From the NCBI GenBank assembly GCA_046330225.1, contig JAXLTD010000017.1, positions 1-23,068 on the forward strand: 23,068 nucleotides of DNA. The letters are read 5' to 3'. A model generated the notes under the pieces. That model saw nothing but the letters and a program-made list of their open reading frames with translations. It was not told the DNA's origin and made no database searches. Positions 1-8,254 of this stretch are shown here, piece after piece; position 1 is the first letter of the stretch, and every line of letters starts with the position of its first letter. Origin of the DNA: CANJIV01 sp046330225 (GTDB lineage Bacteria > Actinomycetota > Thermoleophilia > Solirubrobacterales > Solirubrobacteraceae). A program made the translations under genes and the position numbers.

Positions 1-146
1 TTCTCGAGCGCCGCCCGCCGGCAGGGCTCGTCCCGGGCGAGGTTCGCGACGCGCGTCCCGCCCTGCTTGACGGCCTGGCGGGCTGCCAGCGATCCGACCT
101 TCGCCGTGCGCGCGACGCGGGACGTGGGGATGCGGTCGCCGGCCAT
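1..146 (-). CDS. ABC1/UbiB (AarF)-type kinase-like protein, N-terminal fragment
   Basis: Only the first 48 codons are inside the window; the gene runs off the left edge. The start is ATG at 146, supported by a TAGCAT box 8 nt upstream. The peptide begins MAGDRIPTSRVARTAKVGSL and continues with RQAVKQGGTRVANLARDEPCR. This basic, Ala/Arg-rich opening resembles what I recall of actinobacterial ABC1/UbiB-family atypical kinases, where a similar RTAKLG segment precedes the kinase-like core. No kinase motif (the KxGQ or ExD signatures) is visible because the core lies outside. The family assignment is therefore recognition of an N-terminus only. The gene follows the inositol operon on the same strand after 36 nt but seems to have its own promoter. 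Confidence 0.5.
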   Translation of the reverse strand, partial: MAGDRIPTSRVARTAKVGSLAARQAVKQGGTRVANLARDEPCRRAALE

Positions 147-154
147 CGCGCCAC

Positions 155-160
155 ATGCTA
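155..160 (-). promoter_or_regulatory. Candidate -10 box (TAGCAT) for the UbiB-like gene
   Basis: On the minus strand TAGCAT lies 8 nt before the ATG at 146. This fits the TANNNT pattern seen before every apparent first gene in the window. Its position in the 36-nt gap after the hydrolase stop suggests that the UbiB-like gene is not simply the 13th gene of the inositol operon. No convincing -35 is visible. Confidence 0.4.
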
Positions 161-182
161 GGCGCCGCCGCCCGCGGCCTGG

Positions 183-1001
183 TCAGGCGGCGCTGCCGAG
201 GAACTCCGCGGCGAGCGCCGCGAAACGGGCGGGCTGCTCCAGGTAGGGCAGATGCGCCGTGCCGGCCATCTCCGCCGGGCGCCCGGCCGGCAGGATGGCA
301 GCAAGCCCGGCGCAGCCGGCGGTGATCGCGGCCAGGTCCAGGTCGCCCCAGACGACGAGCGCCGGGCAGGCGATCTGGTCCAGGCGGGCCCACGCGTCCG
401 GCGGCTCGAGCTCGGGCCCGGGGTCCGGCGCGCTGAGCGCGCGACCGTTCATGTCCAGGAAGAGCTCCCGGGCGGCGCCGGCGACCCGTCCTTCCGGCTG
501 AGCCGGGCCGTCGAGCCACAGGTGCGCGTCCAGCCGGTTGACCGCATCGCGATCGCCTGCCGCCTCGGCAGCGTCGAAGCGCGCCTCGAACTCCGCCTCA
601 GCCGCGGTGAGCTCCGGCTCGGGCGCGCCGGTGATCGCCGGAGAGACGAGCACGAGCCCGGCCACCCGGTCGGGGCGGGCCAGCGTGAGGTCGATCGCCA
701 CCCGGCCGCCCTGCGAGTTGCCGATCAGCCAGGCCGGCTCGTCGCCGGCCACTGCGTCCAGGACGCACAGGAGGTCGTCGGCGTGACGGTGCGGCTCCGC
801 GGCGTACGTGGTGTCCCCGAAGCCCCGCCGGTCATACGCCACCAAGCGCAGGGCTCGGGACAGCGGCCCGGCTGCGGGCCGCCACGACCGCCGGTCGGCG
901 ACGCCGGCGTGAAGGAGCACGGCCGGCGGCCCGTCGCCGGCGTGCCGCTCGGCCGCGAGGGCCGCGGCGCCGGACCGGATGGTGAACGGCTCCAGTGCCA
1001 C
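183..1001 (-). CDS. Alpha/beta-fold hydrolase, last gene of the inositol operon
   Basis: A 272-residue single-domain alpha/beta hydrolase with no signal peptide, so probably cytoplasmic. A complete triad is visible: nucleophile elbow GNSQGG (Ser96), acid Asp220 in VVWGDLD, and His250 in GTAHLPY. The HAGVAD segment near residue 31 should form the oxyanion hole, and YDRRGFGDT (56-64) is typical of the fold. The start is GTG at 1001, 9 nt after the IolB stop, so it is very likely co-transcribed with the iol genes. No alpha/beta hydrolase belongs to the canonical Iol pathway. It might release inositol from an ester or open a ring intermediate, but that is inference and the substrate cannot be read from sequence. 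Confidence 0.85.
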   Translation of the reverse strand: MALEPFTIRSGAAALAAERHAGDGPPAVLLHAGVADRRSWRPAAGPLSRALRLVAYDRRGFGDTTYAAEPHRHADDLLCVLDAVAGDEPAWLIGNSQGGRVAIDLTLARPDRVAGLVLVSPAITGAPEPELTAAEAEFEARFDAAEAAGDRDAVNRLDAHLWLDGPAQPEGRVAGAARELFLDMNGRALSAPDPGPELEPPDAWARLDQIACPALVVWGDLDLAAITAGCAGLAAILPAGRPAEMAGTAHLPYLEQPARFAALAAEFLGSAA

Positions 1002-1010
1002 GCCGCCGCC

Positions 1011-1796
1011 CTAGCCGAACGCCGGGTCGGTCACGAACCGCCACTCGCGCCGCGGGCCCGCCATGACGTTGAGGTAGTAGAGGTCGACATCGGGCGGGGC
1101 GGACACCGGGTGGTAGCCGCGCGGAACGAGGACGACGTCGCCGTCGCCGACGGCGAGCGACTCGTCGAGCGAACGGTCCTCGGAGTAGACGCGCTGGAGC
1201 GCGAAGCGCCCAGGCTGGCGCAGCCGGTGGTAGTAGGTCTCCTCGAGCCGCGTCTCGGACGGCGGGTCGTCGCGGTCGTGCTTGTGGGGCGGATAGCTCG
1301 ACCAGTGGCCCGCGGGCGTGAGGACCTCGACGACGAGGAGGCGCTCGGCGTCCCGGCCGTCCATGAGGATCGGATGGATGCGGCGCTCGGTCACGCCGGC
1401 GCCGCGCACCTCGACCTCGACGCCGTCGGGCGGCAGCTCCGCCGCCGGCAGGCCGCCCTCGGCGGGGGCCCAGGCCAGCGCGGTCTCGGCCGGCCCGCCG
1501 TGCGCCTCGAGCGAGACCGAGGTGCCCGGCGGCACGTAGGCCGCGTGGGGCAGGCCGGAGAAGACATCGGCGCGGCCGCCGATCTGCGCGAAGGCCGCGC
1601 CGTTCAGCCGCACCGTCACCCGGCCGCCGAGCGCGACGACACACAGTTCGCGTCCGCCGGTCTCGCGGAGGGCTGGGGCGTCCGGCGCCACGCCGACCGC
1701 CTCGAAGCCGACGTACTCCCAGCCGGCGCTCGCCGGCGTCACCTCGACGAGGGTGCCGGCGCCGCCCGGCGCGCCGCCGCGGACGAGCAGGCTCAC
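1011..1796 (-). CDS. iolB: 5-deoxy-glucuronate isomerase (IolB)
   Basis: A 261-residue cytoplasmic bicupin of normal family length (about 270). IolB isomerises 5-deoxy-D-glucuronate to 5-dehydro-2-deoxy-D-gluconate, the substrate of IolC. The C-terminal half carries the family hallmark: SSYPPHKHD (166-174) and LEETYYHRL (184-192), giving metal-ligand candidates His171, His173 and Glu185 or Glu186. It is followed by QRVYSEDRSLDE (201-212), VLVPRGYHP (222-230) and DLYYLNVMAGP (238-248). The start is GTG at 1796. Its GTGA overlaps the TGA stop of iolD by 4 nt, which indicates translational coupling. The reading frame extends much further upstream without a stop, but the family N-terminus fits this GTG. 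Confidence 0.95.
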   Translation of the reverse strand: MSLLVRGGAPGGAGTLVEVTPASAGWEYVGFEAVGVAPDAPALRETGGRELCVVALGGRVTVRLNGAAFAQIGGRADVFSGLPHAAYVPPGTSVSLEAHGGPAETALAWAPAEGGLPAAELPPDGVEVEVRGAGVTERRIHPILMDGRDAERLLVVEVLTPAGHWSSYPPHKHDRDDPPSETRLEETYYHRLRQPGRFALQRVYSEDRSLDESLAVGDGDVVLVPRGYHPVSAPPDVDLYYLNVMAGPRREWRFVTDPAFG

Positions 1797-3669
1797 GGCG
1801 GCGTGACGTGGTCTCGCTGCGCTCCCCGGGCCTCGTCGTAGGCGGCCCGGGCCTCCTGCACCGTCGGCCGCTCCGAGACCTCGGCCACCGGCACGTCCCA
1901 CCAGCTGTCGTAGCCCGGCACGCCGGCGTAGCGGTCGGCGGGGACATGGATCACCACAGTGCCAGTGGCGGCGCGCGCCTGCGCGAGCGCGGCCTCGAGG
2001 TCCGCGATCGTGCGGGCGCGGATCACCTGCGCCCCAAGGCTCTCGGCGTTCGCCGCGAGGTCCACCGGCAGCGGCGGGCCCGGCGGCTCGGTGTCGAGGC
2101 CGAGCGCTCCCTCCGCGCGCGCCTGGTAGCGCGTGCCGAACCCGTCGGCGCCCACCGAGCGTGAGAGGCTGCCGATCGACGCGTAGCCGGCGTTGTCCAC
2201 GAGCACCACGGTGAGCTTCACGCCCTCGGCGACGGCCGTCACGATCTCGCTGCTCAGCATGAGCCACGACCCGTCGCCGACCAGGACGACGACATCGCGC
2301 TCGGGCGCCCCGAGCTTGAAGCCGAGCCCGCCGGCCACCTCGTAGCCCATGCACGAGTAGCCGTATTCGACGTGGTAGCCGGCCGGGCCGCCCGGCCGCC
2401 AGAGCTTGTGCAGGTCCCCCGGCATCGAGCCGGCGGCGCAGACGACGGTGGTCTCCGGGCCCGCGGCGGCGTTCACCGCGCCGATGATCGCCGCCTGCGC
2501 CGGCGGGTCGGCGTCGCGCTCGCCGACCAGCCGGGCGACCTCGGCCTGCCACGCCGCGACGAGCCGTCCCGCCTCTTCGCCGTACTCCGGTGCGGTGCGG
2601 TGCCCCGCAAGCCGCGCCGACAGCGCCTCGAGCGTCGCCCGGGCATCGCCGACGAGCGCGAGGCCCGACATCCGGGCCGCGTCGAAGGCGGCGACGTTGA
2701 CGTTCACGAACCGCACGCCCGGGTGCTGGAAGGCCGTGTGCGACGCTGTGGTGAAGTCCGTCCAGCGGGTGCCGACCCCGATCACGAGGTCGGCACGCCG
2801 GGCAATCGCGTTGGCTGCCGAGGTCCCGGTGGCGCCGATCGCGCCGAGCGCCAGCGGATGCCCGTCGGGCATCGCGCCCTTCCCGGCCTGGGTCTCGCCG
2901 ACCGGGATGCCGGCGGACTCGGCCAGCGCCAGCAGAGCCTCCGTCGCCTCGGAGTACAGGACGCCGCCGCCGGCCACGAGGAGCGGCCGCTCGGCGGCGC
3001 GGAGCCGGTCCGCGGCGCGGTCCAGCGCAGCCGGGTCCGGCGCCGGCCGCCAGATCGGCCACACCCGCGGCGCCAGGAAGTCCTCCGGCCAGTCGTGCGC
3101 CATGGCCTGGACGTCCTGGGGCAGGGCCAGGGTCACCGCGCCGGTCTGCGCCGGGTCGGTGAGCACCCGCAGCGCCTCGAGCGCCGCCGGCACGAGCTGC
3201 TCTGGCCGCGTGATGCGGTCCCAGTACCGCGAGACCGGCGCGGGCAGTCGTTGACGCTGACGTCGCCGGCGCCCGGCGCCTCGAGCTGCTGGAGCACTGG
3301 GTCAGGCCGGCGCGAGGCGAAGACGTCGCCGAGGCAGCAGCGGACCGGCAGGCGGTTGATCGTGGCGACCGCGGCACCCGTGACGAGGTTCGTCGCGCCG
3401 GGGCCGATCGACGTCGTGCAGGCGAGCGCGCCGAGCCGCAGGCGGGCTCGCGCGTATCCGGACGCCGCGTGCACCATGGCCTGCTCGTTGCGCCCCTGGT
3501 AGTACCGGAAGCCGTCGCCGGCCTCGAGCAGCGCCTCCCCCAGCCCGGCGACGTTGCCGTGCCCGAAGATTCCGAAGCAGCCGCCGAAGAAGCGATGCTC
3601 GACGCCGTCGCGGGCGACGGACTGCGCGGCCAGAAAGCGGACGAGCGCCTGGCCGGTGGTCAGGCGCAC
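1793..3669 (-). CDS. iolD: 3D-(3,5/4)-trihydroxycyclohexane-1,2-dione hydrolase (IolD), interrupted by a single-base frameshift
   Basis: A ThDP-dependent enzyme that opens the cyclohexane ring of the IolE product to give 5-deoxy-D-glucuronate. The first ~142 residues read in one frame from GTG 3669: MRLTTGQALVRFLAAQ, then YQGRNEQAMVHAA with the likely ThDP-activating Glu62, ending at VSVNDC. The rest reads in another frame from about 3243, continuing PVSRYWDRITRPEQL and ALPQDVQAMA. The ThDP motif GDGSW lies near residue 465 and its partner DN about 27 residues later. At 3239-3243 one base is missing between NDC and PVSRYW. With it restored the protein is about 625 residues, close to B. subtilis IolD (637). 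The start overlaps iolC by 10 nt, and the stop overlaps the iolB start. Taken literally the gene is broken; sequence error is more likely because everything else is conserved. Confidence 0.9.
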
Positions 3670-4565
3670 GTGGCCTCCAGCTCCTCGAGGCGCGGCATCG
3701 CCTCCGAGCAGCTCAGCTCGGCAGCCACGAGAGCGCCCGCGACGTTGCCGCGGCGAACGGCGTCGGCGAGGTCCATGCCCGCGAGGATGCCATGCCCGAG
3801 CGCCGCCGCGAAGGCGTCGCCGGCGCCGAGCCCGTTCACCACCTGCACCGGATACGCGGGCACGTCGAGCACGTCCCCGCCCTCGTGCAGCGCGGTGCCG
3901 CGGCTGCCCCGCTTCACGACGACCGCGCGGACGCCAGCGGCGAGCATCTCGTCCGGCGCCAGGCCCGAGGCGGCCACCTCCGCCTCGTTCCCGACCACGA
4001 TGTCCGCGGCTTCGATCGCCTCGCGGGCCAGGGCGGGGAACTCCGACTCGTCGGTCCAGAGCATCGGCCGCCAGTCGAGATCGAAGACCGTCGTGCCCCG
4101 ATGGGCATGCAGCGCACCCAGCGTCGTCTCCCGGCTGGGCGCGCGGGCCAGGCCCGTGCCGGTCGCCATGAGGACGGGGGCGGCGGCCACCGCGGCGGCA
4201 TCGTAGTCCTCTGGCACGATCTCCCAGTCCGGAGCGGTCGGCTCGCGGTAGTAGAGGAGCGGGAAGTCGTCGGGGGGCCACACCTCGCAGAACGTGAGGG
4301 GCGTGCGGTGGACGGGGTCCGTCCCGAGAAAGCCCACGTCGACGCCCTCCGCGGCGAGGAAGGCCCGCACGAACTCGCCGTGGCCGTCGTCGCCGACGCG
4401 CGAGACGATCGCCACGGGCACGCCGAGCCGGGCGAGGCCCGTCGCGACGTTCGCCGCGAAGCCGCCGGCGAACCGCGTGTAGGTCCGGACCTGGGACAGC
4501 GGGGTGCGCAGCTCGTTCGGGTAGAGGTCCGCGCCCGCGCGGCCCATGACGACGATCCCGCTCAC
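3660..4565 (-). CDS. iolC: 5-dehydro-2-deoxygluconokinase (IolC), PfkB family
   Basis: A 301-residue sugar kinase of the PfkB/ribokinase family. IolC phosphorylates 5-dehydro-2-deoxy-D-gluconate with ATP to the 6-phosphate, ready for aldol cleavage. Visible motifs are the N-terminal GG signature in RFAGGFAANVATGLARLG (31-48), SRVGDDGHGEFVR (55-67), and the C-terminal signature VNGLGAGDAFAAAL (243-256), with catalytic base Asp250 and the GAGD anion hole. FDLDWRPMLW (161-170) is a stretch I associate with IolC rather than generic ribokinases. The start is GTG at 4565, overlapping the previous stop (GTGA). The 3' end overlaps iolD by 10 nt. B. subtilis IolC is slightly longer (about 325). Confidence 0.93.
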   Translation of the reverse strand: MSGIVVMGRAGADLYPNELRTPLSQVRTYTRFAGGFAANVATGLARLGVPVAIVSRVGDDGHGEFVRAFLAAEGVDVGFLGTDPVHRTPLTFCEVWPPDDFPLLYYREPTAPDWEIVPEDYDAAAVAAAPVLMATGTGLARAPSRETTLGALHAHRGTTVFDLDWRPMLWTDESEFPALAREAIEAADIVVGNEAEVAASGLAPDEMLAAGVRAVVVKRGSRGTALHEGGDVLDVPAYPVQVVNGLGAGDAFAAALGHGILAGMDLADAVRRGNVAGALVAAELSCSEAMPRLEELEATCA

Positions 4566-5509
4566 GCCACGGCCTCCGCGAGGGCCAGCGCCTCGGCGGC
4601 GCCGGCCGCGTCCTGCAGCGCCGCGACCGCGTCGGCGCCGGCCGCCCCCGGCCACGGCGCGCCGCGGACCGCGCGGCCGAACGCCTCGTCCTGGCGCCGC
4701 AGCGCGGCGAGCATGTCCGCATCGGCGTGGTCGGGGCGCAGGAACTCCACGGCGCGCACCCCGCCCGTCGCCAGGACGTCGAGGCTGCAGCGGTCCCCGC
4801 CGGGATGGCAGCGGCTGAGCGTCACCACGGCGCTCGCGCCGGTCGACAGGCTCGCGACGAGGTTGGCCGTCTCCGGATCGCCGGGCACCGGCGCCGCCGC
4901 GACCGCCGCCGACGGCGCGCCGACGATCCGCTCGATCGTGCCCCCGGTGAGCCACCGCAGCATGTCGAACTCGTGCACGCCCATGTCGACGAGGATCCCG
5001 CCGCTCACCGCAGGGTCGCGGAAGGCCGCCGGGGGCGGCGCCGCGTCCCACTGCACGCACACGGCCATGGCCAGAGCCCCGAGCGCGCCGTCGGCCAGCC
5101 CGTCGTGCACGGCGATCAGCTCCGGCACGAACCGCTTCCAGTAGCCCACGGCGAGCAGGATCCCCGCGGCCGCGGCCGCTCCCGCCGCGCGCTGAGCGTC
5201 GGACGCCGTGAGGCCGAGCGGCTTCTCGCACAGGATCGGGAGCCCCGCCGCCGCCAGCTCGGTGACGAGCTCGGGGTGACGGCTCGTCGGCGCGGCGACG
5301 ACGAATGCGTCGACGCCACCCCCCGCGAGCAGCTCCGGCACGGTCGCGGCCACCCGGGCACCGGCCGGGGCGGCAGCCGCGGCGGCCGCCTCGGCCTGCG
5401 GGTCGCACACCGCCGCGAGCTCGAGGCCCGCACCGCCGGTGATCGCCTGCGCGTGCACCGCCCCGATGCGCCCGGCGCCCACGAGGCCGACGCGGACCGG
5501 CCCGGTCAT
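4562..5509 (-). CDS. iolG: Gfo/Idh/MocA dehydrogenase, probable inositol 2-dehydrogenase (IolG)
   Basis: A 315-residue NAD(P)-dependent oxidoreductase. It has a Rossmann N-terminus VGLVGAGRIGAVHA (7-20), the CEKPL motif (94-98) with catalytic Lys97, and the D-x3-H pair in VDMGVHEFD (Asp175, His179). These are the catalytic residues known from IolG. The expected reaction is myo-inositol to scyllo-inosose, feeding the IolE protein encoded just upstream. The ATG start at 5509 overlaps the iolE stop (ATGA) and its stop overlaps the iolC start (GTGA). A second Gfo/Idh/MocA gene heads the operon, so which one acts on myo-inositol is not certain. Position beside IolE/C/D/B makes this one the better IolG candidate. 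Confidence 0.85.
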   Translation of the reverse strand: MTGPVRVGLVGAGRIGAVHAQAITGGAGLELAAVCDPQAEAAAAAAAPAGARVAATVPELLAGGGVDAFVVAAPTSRHPELVTELAAAGLPILCEKPLGLTASDAQRAAGAAAAAGILLAVGYWKRFVPELIAVHDGLADGALGALAMAVCVQWDAAPPPAAFRDPAVSGGILVDMGVHEFDMLRWLTGGTIERIVGAPSAAVAAAPVPGDPETANLVASLSTGASAVVTLSRCHPGGDRCSLDVLATGGVRAVEFLRPDHADADMLAALRRQDEAFGRAVRGAPWPGAAGADAVAALQDAAGAAEALALAEAVA

Positions 5510-6429
5510 GCCGTGGCCCAGGCCAGGACGCGCTCCCGGTTGGCCCGCTCGACCGCAGCCACGGCCGGGAGGTCGCCGGCCGTGACCTGCATGCGGTCCT
5601 GCTCGAGCACGAGCCACCCGTCGCACGCGCGCACCGGGGGCGCCGCCAGGAAGGCGGCGAGGTCGACCTCGCCCGCCCCGAACGGGCAGAACAGCCCGGC
5701 CTCCCAGCCGCCGTCGACGTCGATCTCCCCGGCCCGCAGGCGCGCGAGCACCGCGCCGTCGACGTCCTTGAGGTGCAGGTGGGTGATGCGATCCCCGCAG
5801 GCCTCCGCGACCGCCACCGGATCGCCGCCACCGACGAGCGTGTGGCCCGAATCCAGGCAGATGCCCATCCCGTCGCCGGCCGTCGCCTCGAGGAGCCCCT
5901 CGATCTCGGCCGGGGTCTCGACGTAGGTCGCCGCGTGAGGATGGAAGGCCACCGGAACGCCGGCGTCGGCGGCGCGCTCGAGGGCCCGGCGCACGCGATC
6001 CATCGCGGCCGCGAACGCGGCGGCGTCCAGCGCCGTCTCGGCCAGCGCGGCGAGGTTCCCGCTCGCGGCGCGGCGGGCCGGGGACCCGCCGTCGGCGAGC
6101 AGGAGCGGCGCGCCGGCCGAGGCTCCGGTGAGGATCGCCAAGGTGGCGTCGAGCAGCGCGGCGTCCTCCGCAAACCCGTCGGCGTCCGCGAAGCGCAGCT
6201 CGACGAACGCGCCGACGAGCGCCATGCCGGCCGGCTCCAGCGCGGCCCGCACGCCGGCGGCGTCGGCGCCGAAGTACCCGATCGGCCCGAGCTCGATCGC
6301 CCGGTAGCCGAGGTCCTCGGCGACGCCGAGCATCTGGGCCGGCGTGAGCAGCCCGCCGCGATCGATCGTCATCTCCCACACCCCCCAGGTGACGGGAGCG
6401 GTGGCCAGGCGGTCGGCGACATCGGTCAT
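5506..6429 (-). CDS. iolE: TIM-barrel inosose dehydratase-like protein (IolE)
   Basis: A 307-residue AP-endonuclease-2-like TIM barrel of about IolE length (near 300). IolE dehydrates scyllo-inosose to 3D-(3,5/4)-trihydroxycyclohexane-1,2-dione using a divalent metal. Family features visible here are APVTWGVWE at the N-terminus (11-19), FHPHAATYVETPAEIEGLL (162-180), CLDSGHTLVGGGDP (191-204), ITHLHLKDVD (215-224), and WLVLEQD near the end (272-278). Likely metal or catalytic residues are Glu171, Asp193, His219 and Glu276. The segment after LKDVD, leading to FGAGEVDLAAF, also matches the IolE layout. The start is ATG 6429, overlapping the permease stop (ATGA). A generic sugar-phosphate isomerase is possible, but context strongly favours IolE. 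Confidence 0.82.
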   Translation of the reverse strand: MTDVADRLATAPVTWGVWEMTIDRGGLLTPAQMLGVAEDLGYRAIELGPIGYFGADAAGVRAALEPAGMALVGAFVELRFADADGFAEDAALLDATLAILTGASAGAPLLLADGGSPARRAASGNLAALAETALDAAAFAAAMDRVRRALERAADAGVPVAFHPHAATYVETPAEIEGLLEATAGDGMGICLDSGHTLVGGGDPVAVAEACGDRITHLHLKDVDGAVLARLRAGEIDVDGGWEAGLFCPFGAGEVDLAAFLAAPPVRACDGWLVLEQDRMQVTAGDLPAVAAVERANRERVLAWATA

Positions 6430-7325
6430 TTCACTGCCCCCAGGGTCAGTCCGCGGACGAGATGGCGCTGCACGAACAGCGCGAAGATCACGATCGGCAG
6501 CGCGGCGACGACGCCGGCGGCGCTCATCGCGCCCCAGTCGATGTCGATGCGCCCGATCAGCGTCGCGGTGCCGCGCGGCACGGTCATCGCGTCGGGCGTC
6601 GACGTGAGCACGAGCGCCATGAGGAACTCGTTGAAGGTGACGATGATCGCGAAGATGGCGGTGGCCACGAGGCCGGGCCCGGCGAGCGGGAGCACGATGC
6701 GCCGAAACGCGCTCATGCGCGTGTCGCCGTCCACCATCGCCGCCTCCTCGAGATCCACGGGGATCTCGCGGAAGAAGCTCTCCATCATCCAGACGACGAA
6801 GGTGACGTTGAACCCGGTGTAGACGAGGATGAGCCCGGGCCAGGAGTTGATGAGCCCGAGCTTGAGGATGAGGAGGTAGATCGGGATCGCCATCACGATC
6901 GGCGGGATCATCCGCGCGGTGAGCAGGGCGATCCCGAGCCGCTGCTCGAGCTTCCACTTCAGGCGGAAGCGGGCGATCGAATACGCGGCCAGCGACCCGA
7001 TGATGAGGGAGAACAGCACGCTGAGCGCGGTGATCCCGATCGAGTTGCGCAGGTAGCTGCCGAAGTCGATCTCGTTGAAGAGGCGCTGGTAGTTGTCCAG
7101 CGTCGGCGTGGACGGCAGGATCGTGCCGTCCTGGGTGATCTCCTTGTTGCTCTTGAGGCTCGTGAAGGCCATCCACAGGAGCGGGACCGACACGACCGCC
7201 ACCGCAACCGCCGCCAGCGCGAAGGCCGTGACCTTGCGCCACGGGCTCGGGCCGCGCCGGGCCGCCTCGGCCTCCGCCGCGGCAGCGGGACGGGGGTGGC
7301 CGGCGGCCGCGGAGGCGGCGCTCAT
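6426..7325 (-). CDS. ABC sugar/cyclitol transporter permease, MalG type
   Basis: A 299-residue inner-membrane permease. A proline- and alanine-rich cytoplasmic tail of about 30 residues precedes six predicted helices (roughly 33-54, 96-118, 134-156, 163-182, 216-240, 268-288). The EAA loop that docks on the ATPase reads EEAAMVDGDTRMSAFRRI (193-210) followed by VLPLAGPG. This is the CUT1 (MalG-like) pattern, with a short periplasmic segment after helix 1 (FTSLKSNKEI). It should pair with the MalF-like permease encoded immediately upstream, with which it shares an ATGA overlap. Its substrate is inferred from the surrounding iol genes. Confidence 0.92.
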   Translation of the reverse strand: MSAASAAAGHPRPAAAAEAEAARRGPSPWRKVTAFALAAVAVAVVSVPLLWMAFTSLKSNKEITQDGTILPSTPTLDNYQRLFNEIDFGSYLRNSIGITALSVLFSLIIGSLAAYSIARFRLKWKLEQRLGIALLTARMIPPIVMAIPIYLLILKLGLINSWPGLILVYTGFNVTFVVWMMESFFREIPVDLEEAAMVDGDTRMSAFRRIVLPLAGPGLVATAIFAIIVTFNEFLMALVLTSTPDAMTVPRGTATLIGRIDIDWGAMSAAGVVAALPIVIFALFVQRHLVRGLTLGAVK

Positions 7326-8251
7326 GCCACCGATCCCTTCTCGACACCGCGGCGGATGAGCCGCACGGCGACGAATGCCGTGGCGATGACCACGAGCCCC
7401 ACCATCAGGAGCATGGCCATCGCGTAGCCGTACTGCTGGAACTTGAAGGCGGTCTCGTATCCGTAGAGCGAGATGAGCTTCGTCGCGGTCCCCGGGCCGC
7501 CCTTCGTGAGCACGAACGGCTGGTCGAAGGTGGTGAACGCCTCGACCGTCCGCAGGACGATCGCGACGGTCAGCACCGGCCGCAGCATCGGCAGCGTGTG
7601 ATCGAAGAACGTCCGCACCGGCCCGGCGCCGTCCACCCGGGCCGCCTCGAACGGCTCGACCGGCAGCGACTGCAGGCCGGCGAGCAGGATGAGGAACAGC
7701 AGCGGCGTCCACTCCCACACGTCGAGCGCGACGAGGCCCCAGAAGGCGCTCGTCTCGTTCGAGAGGATCTGGACCTGGCCGCCGCCGAACGCGGTCGACA
7801 CGGTGGTGAACAGCCCGACGTCCGACGCGTAGATGAGCCGGAAGACGATGCCGACCACGACCGGCATGACGATCATCGGCACGATGAGCACGAGCCGCAT
7901 CGAGCGCACGAACGGCAGCTCGCGGACGCAGAGGAGCGCGAGGCCCAGCCCGATGAGGGTCTCGAGCGCCACGGCAAAGAACACGAACCGCACCGTGACC
8001 CACATCGAGTGCCAGAAGTCGCCGTCGCTGAGGACGTCCTTGTAGTTCTGCAGGCCGACGTGGTCGAGCACCCGCCCGAAGCGGTAGAAGTCGGTGCTCG
8101 CCCGGATGCCGTCGATGAGCGGGTAGACGAAGATCCCCAGGACGACGATCAGGGCAGGGGCGAGCAGCAGGTAGGGCAGCGCACGCACTGCCCAGGCCCG
8201 CTGGTCGCTCCGCCCCGTCTGGCGAGGCGCCGGTGCCGCGACGCTCGCCAC
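7322..8251 (-). CDS. ABC sugar/cyclitol transporter permease, MalF type
   Basis: A 309-residue inner-membrane permease starting at GTG 8251, only 3 nt after the binding-protein stop. The first helix (YLLLAPALIVVLGIFVYPLIDGI, about 27-49) is typical of CUT1 MalF/UgpA-like partners, as is the periplasmic LQNYKDVLSDGDFW (67-80). The EAA loop reads FEAARVDGAGPVRTFFDHTL (201-220) followed by PMLRP. FVLTKGGPGTAT near the C-terminal helix is a family signature. Six transmembrane helices are expected. It forms the membrane channel with the following permease. Confidence 0.92.
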   Translation of the reverse strand: MASVAAPAPRQTGRSDQRAWAVRALPYLLLAPALIVVLGIFVYPLIDGIRASTDFYRFGRVLDHVGLQNYKDVLSDGDFWHSMWVTVRFVFFAVALETLIGLGLALLCVRELPFVRSMRLVLIVPMIVMPVVVGIVFRLIYASDVGLFTTVSTAFGGGQVQILSNETSAFWGLVALDVWEWTPLLFLILLAGLQSLPVEPFEAARVDGAGPVRTFFDHTLPMLRPVLTVAIVLRTVEAFTTFDQPFVLTKGGPGTATKLISLYGYETAFKFQQYGYAMAMLLMVGLVVIATAFVAVRLIRRGVEKGSVA

Positions 8252-8254
8252 GGG

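Noticed and set aside
252..1841. Long plus-strand open frame (529 codons) opposite the hydrolase and iolB
   Set aside because: Antisense shadow: very rich in Arg/Gly/Ala, no domain, lies over two well-supported genes. Long open frames on the opposite strand are expected at this GC content.
832..1947. 371-codon minus-strand frame in the iolB/iolD junction
   Set aside because: Out of frame with both recognised genes and almost pure Arg/Pro/Ala; a shadow.
3236..3250. Programmed ribosomal frameshifting in iolD
   Set aside because: No slippery heptamer or following structure of the known kind, and IolD is a single frame in the family. One missing base is simpler.
1011..3377. 788-codon frame that could suggest an IolD-IolB fusion
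   Set aside because: Only the C-terminal 261 residues are IolB. The rest is out of frame with the IolD C-terminal part, which is read in the other frame.
4562..6379. 605-codon frame that could be read as a fusion ahead of the IolG-like enzyme
   Set aside because: Only the last 315 residues are protein-like. The upstream part is Arg-rich shadow of iolE in another frame, and the ATGA overlap at 5506-5509 gives a natural start.
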